Shown: positions 7,828 to 16,671 of the stretch, piece after piece
Position numbering within the stretch: position 1 is the stretch's first letter
Layout of the letters: each line of letters begins with the position of its first letter
Assembly (NCBI GenBank): GCA_013122435.1
Contig: WYDT01000023.1
Coordinates: 51,193-115,192, forward strand
Source: Chloroflexi bacterium AL-N1
GTDB lineage: Bacteria > Chloroflexota > Chloroflexia > Chloroflexales > Roseiflexaceae
Reading direction: 5' to 3'
DNA length: 64,000 nucleotides
The notes under the pieces: model-generated
What the model was told of the DNA's origin: nothing
Seen by the model: the letters and a program-made list of their open reading frames with translations, nothing else
Database searches by the model: none
Program-made: the position numbers and the translations under genes

Positions 7828-10656
7828 ATGGTAGCAGAAACCATAATAGACCATACCACTACCTACCAACAAACCGCCGATACGGTTATTGCCAATCTCG
7901 CTAGTAACGCCCAGAATGGTTTGAGTTCCACAGAAGCGCAGACGCGGCTCCAAAATGACGGGCCAAATGAGCTTGCCAGTCAAAAACCAACCCCTGCATG
8001 GCACAAGTTCCTCGCCCAATTTCAGGATACGCTGGTTATTTTGCTGCTCATTGCGACCATTATCTCCGTTGGCATCTGGCTGTATGAACGTGATCAAGCA
8101 CTTCCATATGAAGGGATCGCTATTTTTGCTATTGTACTTTTCAACGGCATTCTCGGTTATGTACAGGAAGCACGAGCGGAACAGGCAGTGGCAGCACTAC
8201 GAGCCATGTCGGCGGCGAAAGCCACTGTTCTACGCAACGGCGAACGACAGAGCATTCCCGCCACAAACCTTGTACCCGGCGATATCCTCCTGATCGAAGA
8301 AGGCGATACCGTGCCTGCCGATGCACGACTCATCCACTCAACAGCACTTCAAACGAGCGAGGCATCACTGACCGGCGAGAGCTTACCTGTTTCCAAAAAT
8401 ATTCAACCTATTGAAAAAGAGGTAAGCCTGGGAGATCGCCACAACATGCTTTTTAGTGGCACCGCAATAACCTATGGTCGTGGGCGTGCAATTGTCACCG
8501 CAACGGGAATGCAAACAGAGATGGGCAAAATCGCGGGTTTGCTCGAACAAACCGAAGATGAAACAACCCCACTGCAGCGACAACTCGATCAGACCGGGCG
8601 GTTGCTTGGGGTTATTGTGCTGGTTATTGCAGTTGTGATCGTCATCACCATCATTCTTATCGAAGGCGTCCGTGAACTCTCAGCTATGGTTGACGTGCTC
8701 ATCTTTGGGGTCGCACTGGCAGTCGCAGCAGTACCAGAAGGCTTACCCGCCGTTGTCACCGCCGTTCTGGCCATTGGCATACAGCGTATGGCAAAACGTA
8801 ATGCCATCGTCCGTCAGCTCCCTGCTGTGGAAACACTTGGCGCATCAACTGTTATTGCAACGGACAAAACTGGTACCCTCACGAAAAATGAAATGACCGT
8901 CCGCACTATTGTGACCGCCAGCGGGCGCGTTGATATGAGCGGCAGTGGATACACACCCGATGGTGCCATCCGTCAAAATGGCCATCAACTCGATAACGCG
9001 GCGTTACAGGCTGAGGTTGAGCGAGTGTTACGTGCCGCTGACCGTGCCAACAATGCGGTGTTACAAGAGCATAATGGACGTTGGCATATTCAGGGAGATC
9101 CGACCGAGGGGGCACTGATCGTCGCGGCACGCAAAGTTGGCTTGCTGAGTGAGCAACTTGATCAACGATTTGCCCGTATAAGCGAAATTCCGTTTTCATC
9201 TGAACGAAAGTTGATGAGCACGATTCACGAGGATGCGAAAAAACCAAAACGACTGATCGTCTTTAGCAAGGGCGCACCGGATATTCTGCTGGCACGTTGT
9301 ACCCACGAGTTAGTTGGAGCAGAGACCAAACTGCTCACCGACCAACGACGCGAAGTTATTTTACACACAAACGATCAGTTAGCCAGTGAGGCATTACGTA
9401 CGCTAGGTATTGCCTTCCGTTCATTACCGCATGAAGCGTTTGTACAAACACTTGATGATCAGATTGAACACGGTCTCGTTTTCCTGGGCATCTGTGGCAT
9501 GATCGATCCACCACGTCCAGAGGTACGAGATGCAGTGGTACAAGCACAGCGCGCCGGTATTCGCCCCATTATGATCACAGGCGACCATCCTCAAACTGCC
9601 ATCGCCATTGCTCGAGAACTGGGTATCTCCTCAAACAATACAGCTATCATTGGCACCCAACTCCAGCAGTATACCGATACAGAACTTGATCAGATCGTGC
9701 GTGATGTATCGGTGTATGCACGTGTCAATCCTGAGCACAAGCTACACATCGTCGACTCGTTACAACGGAGTGGTGCTGTCGTAGCGATGACGGGCGATGG
9801 CGTCAACGATGCACCTGCACTTAAGGCGGCTGACATTGGTGTAGCAATGGGTATTACCGGCACAGATGTGAGTAAAGAGGCGGCTGATGTGGTTTTGGCG
9901 GATGACAATTTTGCCACCATTGTTGCAGCGGTAGAGGAAGGCCGTGCTATTTTCTCGAATATCCAGAAATTCCTCCGTTATCTCCTTTCATCAAATATTG
10001 GTGAAGTGCTTACGATGTTTCTGGGTATCGTACTGGCAGGTATACTCGGATTAACAGGCGAAGGCGCGGCTGTTGTACTCCCATTGCTAGCCACACAAAT
10101 TTTGTGGATCAATCTGGTGACCGACGGCGCCCCCGCACTCGCACTGGGTGTTGATCCGGCCAATCCTCACACCATGCAACGCCACCCACGGCCACGTGGC
10201 AGCCCGGTGATTACCCGACAGATGTGGATTGGTATTGTATTTGTTGGCATCATTATGGCAACAGGAACCTTACTCATGCTTGATTTTGGACTGCCTGGCG
10301 GGCTGATTTCAGGCACCGGTGATTTGCCCTATGCACGAACACTTGCATTCACGACACTAGTGCTTTTCCAACTTTTCAATGTGTTTAATGCTCGTTCAGA
10401 TGAACGCAGCGCATTTGATGGTCTGTTTCATAGTCCATGGCTGTGGGGAGGTGTGCTGCTTTCACTTCTGTTACATCTTATGGTTATCTACATTCCTTTC
10501 TTGCAAAATGCTTTTGGAACTATACCACTCAGTGGACAGGATTGGCTTAGGTGTGTTGCCGTGGCCAGTACTGTTATATGGGGGCGGGAGCTTCAAAAGC
10601 TATGGACACGTCAAGTTTCCTCTAAAATCAACATATCCCAACAACACAGCGTATAA
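7828..10656 (+). CDS. Cation-transporting P-type ATPase, Ca2+ (type IIA/SERCA-like)
   Basis: The ATG at 7828 is chosen over 7804 because GAAGGA ends seven bases before it; the product is 942 residues. All P-type signatures are present: TGES in the actuator domain, phosphorylated Asp346 in DKTGT, KGAPD, and the hinge GDGVNDAP. Membrane motifs point to calcium: VPEGLP in M4, and NLVTDGAPALALG in M6, corresponding to SERCA NLVTDGLPA. An N-terminal cation-ATPase domain (LSSTEAQTRLQNDGPNEL) precedes M1. It pumps Ca2+ (or Mn2+) out of the cytoplasm in relatives. It is monocistronic, with 183 bp upstream after the DinB pseudogene and about 165 bp before the next gene. Confidence 0.93.
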   Translation: MVAETIIDHTTTYQQTADTVIANLASNAQNGLSSTEAQTRLQNDGPNELASQKPTPAWHKFLAQFQDTLVILLLIATIISVGIWLYERDQALPYEGIAIFAIVLFNGILGYVQEARAEQAVAALRAMSAAKATVLRNGERQSIPATNLVPGDILLIEEGDTVPADARLIHSTALQTSEASLTGESLPVSKNIQPIEKEVSLGDRHNMLFSGTAITYGRGRAIVTATGMQTEMGKIAGLLEQTEDETTPLQRQLDQTGRLLGVIVLVIAVVIVITIILIEGVRELSAMVDVLIFGVALAVAAVPEGLPAVVTAVLAIGIQRMAKRNAIVRQLPAVETLGASTVIATDKTGTLTKNEMTVRTIVTASGRVDMSGSGYTPDGAIRQNGHQLDNAALQAEVERVLRAADRANNAVLQEHNGRWHIQGDPTEGALIVAARKVGLLSEQLDQRFARISEIPFSSERKLMSTIHEDAKKPKRLIVFSKGAPDILLARCTHELVGAETKLLTDQRREVILHTNDQLASEALRTLGIAFRSLPHEAFVQTLDDQIEHGLVFLGICGMIDPPRPEVRDAVVQAQRAGIRPIMITGDHPQTAIAIARELGISSNNTAIIGTQLQQYTDTELDQIVRDVSVYARVNPEHKLHIVDSLQRSGAVVAMTGDGVNDAPALKAADIGVAMGITGTDVSKEAADVVLADDNFATIVAAVEEGRAIFSNIQKFLRYLLSSNIGEVLTMFLGIVLAGILGLTGEGAAVVLPLLATQILWINLVTDGAPALALGVDPANPHTMQRHPRPRGSPVITRQMWIGIVFVGIIMATGTLLMLDFGLPGGLISGTGDLPYARTLAFTTLVLFQLFNVFNARSDERSAFDGLFHSPWLWGGVLLSLLLHLMVIYIPFLQNAFGTIPLSGQDWLRCVAVASTVIWGRELQKLWTRQVSSKINISQQHSV

Positions 10657-10821
10657 TTCTTTCACTTCCTCACACACTGGTGTCATTTTTGATAGAGACT
10701 ACCATCAATACAAGCATGATGTTACAATAACATAGGAAGCGTTCATTATTTTGTTAACAGTACCAAATAGCATCATTAGAGCAAGCGATGGTTGAGTGTA
10801 ATAACGACAAGTGGAGCAACG

Positions 10822-11985
10822 ATGGACATAGCCGAAACCCGTGTGCTTATTGCTGAAGACGACTATCTTGTCGGTGAGATGATCAAAGGAGTTGCCGAAT
10901 CAATTGGCTATACGATTGTCGGTGAGGCATCAAACGGTATTGAAGCTATTGAGCAGACACAATTGTTGCGGCCTGATGTGGTGTTAATGGACATCCGCAT
11001 GCCCGAGATGGATGGGGTCACAGCAACTCAGCAGATTTATGAACGTTGTCCTACACCTGTTATTATTTTAACGGCCTATGAAACCCCTGATTTGCTTGAG
11101 CAGGCCAGTGCGGCTGGTGTCGCGGCCTATCTTGTCAAACCTCCTCAGGCACGTGAGATGGAACGCGCAGTTACCATTGCACGCGCTCGATTTGCCGATC
11201 TTTTGGAGGTCAAACGACTAAAGGCTGAGGCCGAAAAAGCCGTTCAAATCCGGGATGAGCTGTTTGCCCTGATCTCACATGACCTGATGACACCGCTAAC
11301 GGCTATTAAGGGATATATGGAGTTAGTACAGATGCGTATCGAAGCGGCAAATGCACATCAACTTGCCGAACAACTCCACCCGGATATCGCTAAAATCGAT
11401 GCAGCAGTGCGACGAATGACGGGGCAGATCACCGAATTTTTAGACATTTCCCGACTGCGTGCTGGACAGAGTTTTGATCTTCATCGCATATCCACAGATC
11501 TCATACCATTAGTATGTCAAATAGTAGCTGATGCTCAACAAACGACCAAGAAACATCGGGTCCATGTCGAAACATCAGTACCACAATTGTATGGTGATAT
11601 CGATGCAATTCGTCTTGAGCGTGTGATTGCTAACCTCCTTTCAAATGCCATAAAGTACAGCCCGCACGGTGGCGATGTCACCATTACGATAGATCAGGAC
11701 CATACACATCAACCTGCGTGGGCAATCATAGCCATATCGGACCAGGGAGTAGGCATTCCGCTAACCGACTTGCAGAACATATTTGCCCCATTTCACCGAG
11801 CCACGAATGTCATCGGTCAATCCGATGGTATTGGCCTGGGATTAGCAAGTGTACGACAGATTATCGAACGGCATGGCGGAACAATTGATGTCAATAGTCA
11901 GGTTGGCTCTGGCTCCACCTTCACAGTACGTATACCTTGCGCGAATATCGGTACGAACGACAACCCTACAATTACCAATACATAA
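10822..11985 (+). CDS. Receiver domain-histidine kinase hybrid
   Basis: The ATG at 10822 is preceded by GTGGAG at good spacing; an upstream TTG at 10792 is less likely. The 387-residue soluble protein starts with a receiver domain (acidic pair ED at 12-13, phospho-acceptor Asp57 in VLMDIRMPEMDG, Lys106 in YLVKPP). A coiled linker follows, then a HisKA dimerisation domain with His153 (ISHDLMTPLT) and a HATPase domain (N box ANLLSNAIKYSP, G1 DQGVGIP, G2 GIGLGLASV). It has no membrane segment or input domain other than the receiver, so it should relay or branch a phosphate signal. It is followed 30 bp later by a large PAS kinase on the same strand, its likely partner. Confidence 0.92.
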   Translation: MDIAETRVLIAEDDYLVGEMIKGVAESIGYTIVGEASNGIEAIEQTQLLRPDVVLMDIRMPEMDGVTATQQIYERCPTPVIILTAYETPDLLEQASAAGVAAYLVKPPQAREMERAVTIARARFADLLEVKRLKAEAEKAVQIRDELFALISHDLMTPLTAIKGYMELVQMRIEAANAHQLAEQLHPDIAKIDAAVRRMTGQITEFLDISRLRAGQSFDLHRISTDLIPLVCQIVADAQQTTKKHRVHVETSVPQLYGDIDAIRLERVIANLLSNAIKYSPHGGDVTITIDQDHTHQPAWAIIAISDQGVGIPLTDLQNIFAPFHRATNVIGQSDGIGLGLASVRQIIERHGGTIDVNSQVGSGSTFTVRIPCANIGTNDNPTITNT

Positions 11986-12015
11986 GCGCAATCAGTCCTG
12001 TAAGGAAGACACTCT

Positions 12016-15000
12016 ATGAGCGCGATCAATAACATTGTTGGAGATCTACGAGCAGAAATTGCTGCATTACGGGAGCGTGTGGTTGAGTTAGAAGCCACAA
12101 CGACTGAACATCGTCATATGGAAGATACCTACCGTGAACTCGTGGAACACACCCCTCACGCAATGGCTGTTTTACAGGATCAATGCATCGTTTTTGCTAA
12201 TCCAGCAACGGCAAGTATCAGCGGTTATAGTGTTGATAAATTGATGGCATTCCCAAACCAGGCGATGTATACGCTTATCCATCCAGACGATCACCAACGC
12301 TTCAAAACCATCATTGCTAATCAGAACAACAGCACCACAAACACATATAACAACAAACTACGCCTTATTCGCAATGACGGAACAGTGCGCTGGATCAATC
12401 TTGCAACAGCTAAGATTACACATCGCGGCAGACCAGCAATACAATTGATGTTTCTTGATATCACCGAGCATAAACTTGCCGAGGATGTCTTATACGAATC
12501 AGAGATCACCCTGTACGCAATATTCTACAATAGCCCACAGGTGTTTCTCTTCGTAAATCTTGACTACACGATTCGTGCATTAAACCAGATCGCAAAAGAC
12601 CGATTCAAGCAGATTTACGGAAAAATCCCACGAGTCGGGGATTCACTGTTTGACATTTTGACCGACGACTTACACCCCATACTCAAAGAGCGGTTTCAAC
12701 AGACACTACTTGGAAAACGCATCACCTCTGAACGAAAAATGACCACCACGTCAGGACGAGAGATTTGGTTTGAATTTCAATATAATGCCGTATCAAACAA
12801 TGAAGGCCATCCCATTGGGGTTTTTTTAAGCATTGTTGATACGACTGAACGGAGACAGGGAGAAGAACGCCTCCGCTTGCTGGAGTCTGTTATTGTACAC
12901 ACCAATGATGCGGTTCTCATTACGGAAGCCTTTCCCATCGACAAACCAGGACCACGAATTATCTATGTCAATGATGCCTTCAAACACATGACCGGATATA
13001 GCGAAGCAGAAGTCATTGGCCAAAATCCACGTATGTTTCAGGGACCAGAAACAAATCGTACTACCCTTGATCACATTCGACAGGCACTGCAGGATTGGCA
13101 GTCTGTCCGAGTTGAACTAATCAATTATCACAAGAATGGCCAGTCATTCTGGATTGAGTTGGATATCTCACCAGTCATAAATGCCAGTGGTCAATATACC
13201 CATTGGGTTTCCATCCAGCGTGATATCACCGAACGCAAAGAAATGGAAGCCTCGTTACAGGCTAATCAGGACTTGTTTCAAGGCATTATCGACAATGCTC
13301 CTACCGTCATTTGTGCTGGAGATCTTGAAGGACGATTTATTCTGGCGAATAAAACGCTCACTGATGGTTTAGGGTTGTCTGACACACAACAGCTCATTGG
13401 CAAATCCTATAAGGATATTGTTATGCCTGAGCTGCACGAACAGATGGCGCGCGAGAATCAACACATCCTTACTACAGGACAACAACTCCAGCAGGAAGAT
13501 ACAGTCATCGTAGACGGCACTGAGCAAACGTGGCTGGCTACCAAGTTTCCTGTGTTTGACTCACAAGGCAACATTGCCCATATTGCTCTCATTTCCACGA
13601 ACATTACCAGTCAGAAGCAAACTGAGGCGACGCTACGCGCGACCACATCACGTCTTATAACATTGATCGAAAACCTGCAAGCCGGGATTCTGGTGGAAGA
13701 TGAAACACGTCATATTGCGCTGGTAAATGGTGCCTTTTGTGAGATGTTCAACATTCCAGTAGGACCACATGTCTTATTTGGCACTGATTGTCGTGAGGCA
13801 GCGGCAGCTTCGAAGGATCTCTTTGTTGACTCAGACTATTTTGTGAGCAGTGTTGAAGCATTGCTACAACACAAACAAGCGGTTACCGCTGAAGAATTGG
13901 AACTGGTTGATGGACGCGTCTACGAACGCGATTATATCCCTATCTATGTTAATGAAACCTATCGTGGGCATTTGTGGCAATATCGTGATATTACTGCACG
14001 CAAGCAGGCAGAACAGGAACTGCGCCAATACACAGAACGGTTGCAAGCACTATATGAACTCGATCAAGCAATTCTGTCAGCACGCTCTCCAACGACCATT
14101 GGAGAGGCAGCTCTTAGACACCTCTATCAATTGCTACCCTGTCCTAACGCATGTGTCGCAGAGTTCCACCTACACCGTCGTCAAGCACGTTTATTGGCAC
14201 TACTCAGTGATGGTACATTAGTGCCGCCACCGATTGACCGCTTTGCACTTGAGGATTGTGCCAAAATCGTTGAAACCTTGCAACAAGGTCATGTGTATAT
14301 CTTGGAAGAACATGAAGAGTTACCTGTCCCCGAAGAGATTCGGAACTTCTTAGGGGATGGAACCCATCTCATTGTCCCTTTACTTGTCCAGAATACACTC
14401 ATTGGTGCACTCAATATAGGAACAGCAGACCACCAGGTAATGTATGATGAATACATTATGATTGCCAAAGAGATCGCTGCCTCACTGGCTATCGCTATCC
14501 GACATGCACAACTCTATGAGCAAACACAACACGATGCAGAAACTAAAGCAACGATGCTACGTGAAGTGAATCATCGTGTCAAGAACAACCTTTCCGCTAT
14601 TATTGGATTACTCTATGCCGAACAACGGCGCGCTGAAATACCGCAGCAAAGTATTTATCAATCAATTATCAACGAACTGGTCGTTCGTGTGCAAAGTCTT
14701 GCGTCTGTTCACAATCTCCTTTCCCACTCTGCATGGCAACCTGTCCACCTTGATGTACTCGTGCGGAATATCGTGCAACTAGCTGTACAGGCCTTACCTC
14801 CAGACAAATCTGTAACTATCGATATAGATGAGTCGGACATTCTCATCACTGCAGATCAGGCGCACAACCTCGCATTGGTAATTAATGAATTAGCCACAAA
14901 CGCGGTTAAGTATGGTGGTGCTGAACTCCCTCACACACTACAATTGTGTGTTCAGTTTACCCTTAATGGCGACGAAATATATCTGGAATTTCGTGATAAT

Positions 15001-15171
15001 GGTCCAGGATATCCGACCGCCGTATTAGATGGCGACCAGCAACACCTGCATGTTGGATTTGATCTAATCCACAACATCATACATCGTAGTTTACATGGCC
15101 AACTTGCGCTACGAAATGATCATGGCGCAGTCGCTACGTTTCAATTCCGTTACGAACTAGCGACACAATAG
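12016..15171 (+). CDS. Multi-PAS/GAF sensor histidine kinase, HisKA_2 (HWE-like) type
   Basis: The 1051-residue cytosolic protein contains a short N-terminal coiled coil (1-35), about five PAS/PAC units (roughly 40-165, 165-290, 290-410, 415-535 and 540-660), a GAF domain (about 680-830) and a C-terminal kinase. The third unit has the PAS signature NDAFKHMTGYSEAEVIGQNP typical of flavin- or ligand-sensing PAS proteins, but without the LOV Cys motif (it reads NPRMFQG). The phosphorylated residue is His853 in REVNHRVKNNLSAIIGLL, which marks the HisKA_2 class. The ATPase N box is INELATNAVKYGG. No transmembrane segment is seen. The gene sits 30 bp after the receiver-kinase gene. HisKA_2 kinases often signal to stand-alone receivers, so a phosphorelay with that neighbour is plausible. 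Confidence 0.9.
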   Translation: MSAINNIVGDLRAEIAALRERVVELEATTTEHRHMEDTYRELVEHTPHAMAVLQDQCIVFANPATASISGYSVDKLMAFPNQAMYTLIHPDDHQRFKTIIANQNNSTTNTYNNKLRLIRNDGTVRWINLATAKITHRGRPAIQLMFLDITEHKLAEDVLYESEITLYAIFYNSPQVFLFVNLDYTIRALNQIAKDRFKQIYGKIPRVGDSLFDILTDDLHPILKERFQQTLLGKRITSERKMTTTSGREIWFEFQYNAVSNNEGHPIGVFLSIVDTTERRQGEERLRLLESVIVHTNDAVLITEAFPIDKPGPRIIYVNDAFKHMTGYSEAEVIGQNPRMFQGPETNRTTLDHIRQALQDWQSVRVELINYHKNGQSFWIELDISPVINASGQYTHWVSIQRDITERKEMEASLQANQDLFQGIIDNAPTVICAGDLEGRFILANKTLTDGLGLSDTQQLIGKSYKDIVMPELHEQMARENQHILTTGQQLQQEDTVIVDGTEQTWLATKFPVFDSQGNIAHIALISTNITSQKQTEATLRATTSRLITLIENLQAGILVEDETRHIALVNGAFCEMFNIPVGPHVLFGTDCREAAAASKDLFVDSDYFVSSVEALLQHKQAVTAEELELVDGRVYERDYIPIYVNETYRGHLWQYRDITARKQAEQELRQYTERLQALYELDQAILSARSPTTIGEAALRHLYQLLPCPNACVAEFHLHRRQARLLALLSDGTLVPPPIDRFALEDCAKIVETLQQGHVYILEEHEELPVPEEIRNFLGDGTHLIVPLLVQNTLIGALNIGTADHQVMYDEYIMIAKEIAASLAIAIRHAQLYEQTQHDAETKATMLREVNHRVKNNLSAIIGLLYAEQRRAEIPQQSIYQSIINELVVRVQSLASVHNLLSHSAWQPVHLDVLVRNIVQLAVQALPPDKSVTIDIDESDILITADQAHNLALVINELATNAVKYGGAELPHTLQLCVQFTLNGDEIYLEFRDNGPGYPTAVLDGDQQHLHVGFDLIHNIIHRSLHGQLALRNDHGAVATFQFRYELATQ

Positions 15172-15335
15172 ACGAAATACAACTTTTCGTTGACATTTTT
15201 CGATATCAGAACGGTATATCTTGTCCCAAAGGCGTGATATACTAACATATCAGTATCTAGAAAGTTCTATGATCAATCTATCAGTTCCTCAGAGACCACA
15301 ATCAACATACACAACAGCCTGAGGGAGATTCACAT

Positions 15336-16628
15336 ATGCGTAGTTTGAGAGACATTCTGCTTGGGTTAACGATTATCCAGGTGGCCATTCTACTAACTGT
15401 CACTGGTGCTACATTTGTTTTGATGCAGAATACTAATACGTTTATTCAAGAGACTCGTGACCGCAACCTGGTGGCAAGTCAAGCACAACGCGTCACTGTT
15501 GAAATGCTGCGGGCACGCCGCCTGGAGAAAGATTATTTTATTGCTATCAATAGTCCTGCTCCACGAATTAGTGCCGACGAGCAATTTCAACGGTGGGAAG
15601 TGGCCTATCAAGATCTTGGTGACGCCCTGCAAGGCATGGAACGATACATGCAGACACCAGAAGAAACAGCACAGTTTGTTTCCTGGCAAGATACCTATGG
15701 TCGCTACTTGCAAGCATTTGAACTGGTACAGCAGCGGCCCAGCGTTGCCAGTGGTACAGCACAGGTTGCCAATGAGAGCATGAATGCTTTTGATGATATG
15801 CTGAGTAGCCTTACCGAGGAAACCATCATCTTTGCTGATCAAAAAGCCAATGAAGCTGACCAAGCCTGGGGGGAGTTACTCGTACAAGAAAACCGTACTG
15901 TTCCCGCGATTATTGGTATCGGCAGCCTTGCAATCGTTCTTACAGGTATGATTGGCATAGGAATGGCTCGTTGGTTACCACGTCCGCTACTCGCGCTCAC
16001 CAAACAAGCTGAACAGGTCGCCGAAGGAAATCTGGATGTACGTGTTGATGATGCAGGTAATCATGAAGTCGGACGCCTGGGTCGTGCGTTTAATCATATG
16101 ACCGAACAACTTACCGCCCAACAAGCAGCTATTGTGACACGCACTACCGAACTTGAACAAGCAAATACGCAACAACGTACGCTGGTTGAGCAACTGCAAA
16201 AGAGTTTATACGAGCAAGAAACACTGGACCGCACAGTCCGCGAACTGTCTGTCCCTACTATTCCCATCCTACCAGGTGTTTTGGTCATTCCTCTGGTCGG
16301 TGCTTTCGATCAACAACGTGCACAAAATCTACAGACAATAGTTCTATCGGCTGCTGAACAACAACGTGTAACGCATGTTTTGCTTGATGTTACCGGTGTT
16401 CCGCTTGTAGATACACACGTTGCTCAGATGATCATCCACATCACTAATTCACTCCAACTACTCGGCGCAGAACCAAGCTTAATTGGTATACGGCCCGAGG
16501 TGGCTCAAACGCTGATCAATCTTGGTATTAAATTTGAACATTTGCCGATCTATGCGGATCTCCAAAGCGCTGTCGAACACTACCTTTCACAAGATATGCG
16601 TAATACTTCAAGGCATGGCCGTCCATAA
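15336..16628 (+). CDS. Membrane HAMP-STAS sensor protein (RsbR-like output)
   Basis: The 430-residue protein has an N-terminal transmembrane helix (about 8-30), an extracytoplasmic helical sensor of about 150 residues (similar to four-helix CHASE3/MCP-type sensors), a second helix (about 186-210), and a HAMP domain (PRPLLALTKQAEQVAEGNLDV onward). A coiled coil and a C-terminal STAS domain (about 300-420) follow. The STAS core VLLDVTGVPLVDTHVA and the later GIRPEVAQTLINLG match RsbR/RsbS-type STAS proteins, with Asp-Thr at the usual phospho-site region. It would pass an external signal to a partner-switching system rather than to chemotaxis kinases. A promoter-like TTGACA at 15190 and TATATC at 15215 precede it. 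The lipoprotein gene 43 bp downstream may supply ligand binding. Confidence 0.85.
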   Translation: MRSLRDILLGLTIIQVAILLTVTGATFVLMQNTNTFIQETRDRNLVASQAQRVTVEMLRARRLEKDYFIAINSPAPRISADEQFQRWEVAYQDLGDALQGMERYMQTPEETAQFVSWQDTYGRYLQAFELVQQRPSVASGTAQVANESMNAFDDMLSSLTEETIIFADQKANEADQAWGELLVQENRTVPAIIGIGSLAIVLTGMIGIGMARWLPRPLLALTKQAEQVAEGNLDVRVDDAGNHEVGRLGRAFNHMTEQLTAQQAAIVTRTTELEQANTQQRTLVEQLQKSLYEQETLDRTVRELSVPTIPILPGVLVIPLVGAFDQQRAQNLQTIVLSAAEQQRVTHVLLDVTGVPLVDTHVAQMIIHITNSLQLLGAEPSLIGIRPEVAQTLINLGIKFEHLPIYADLQSAVEHYLSQDMRNTSRHGRP

Positions 16629-16671
16629 TACGAACAATACCATCATGACAAAGTCATATCGAGGTTCTGGT

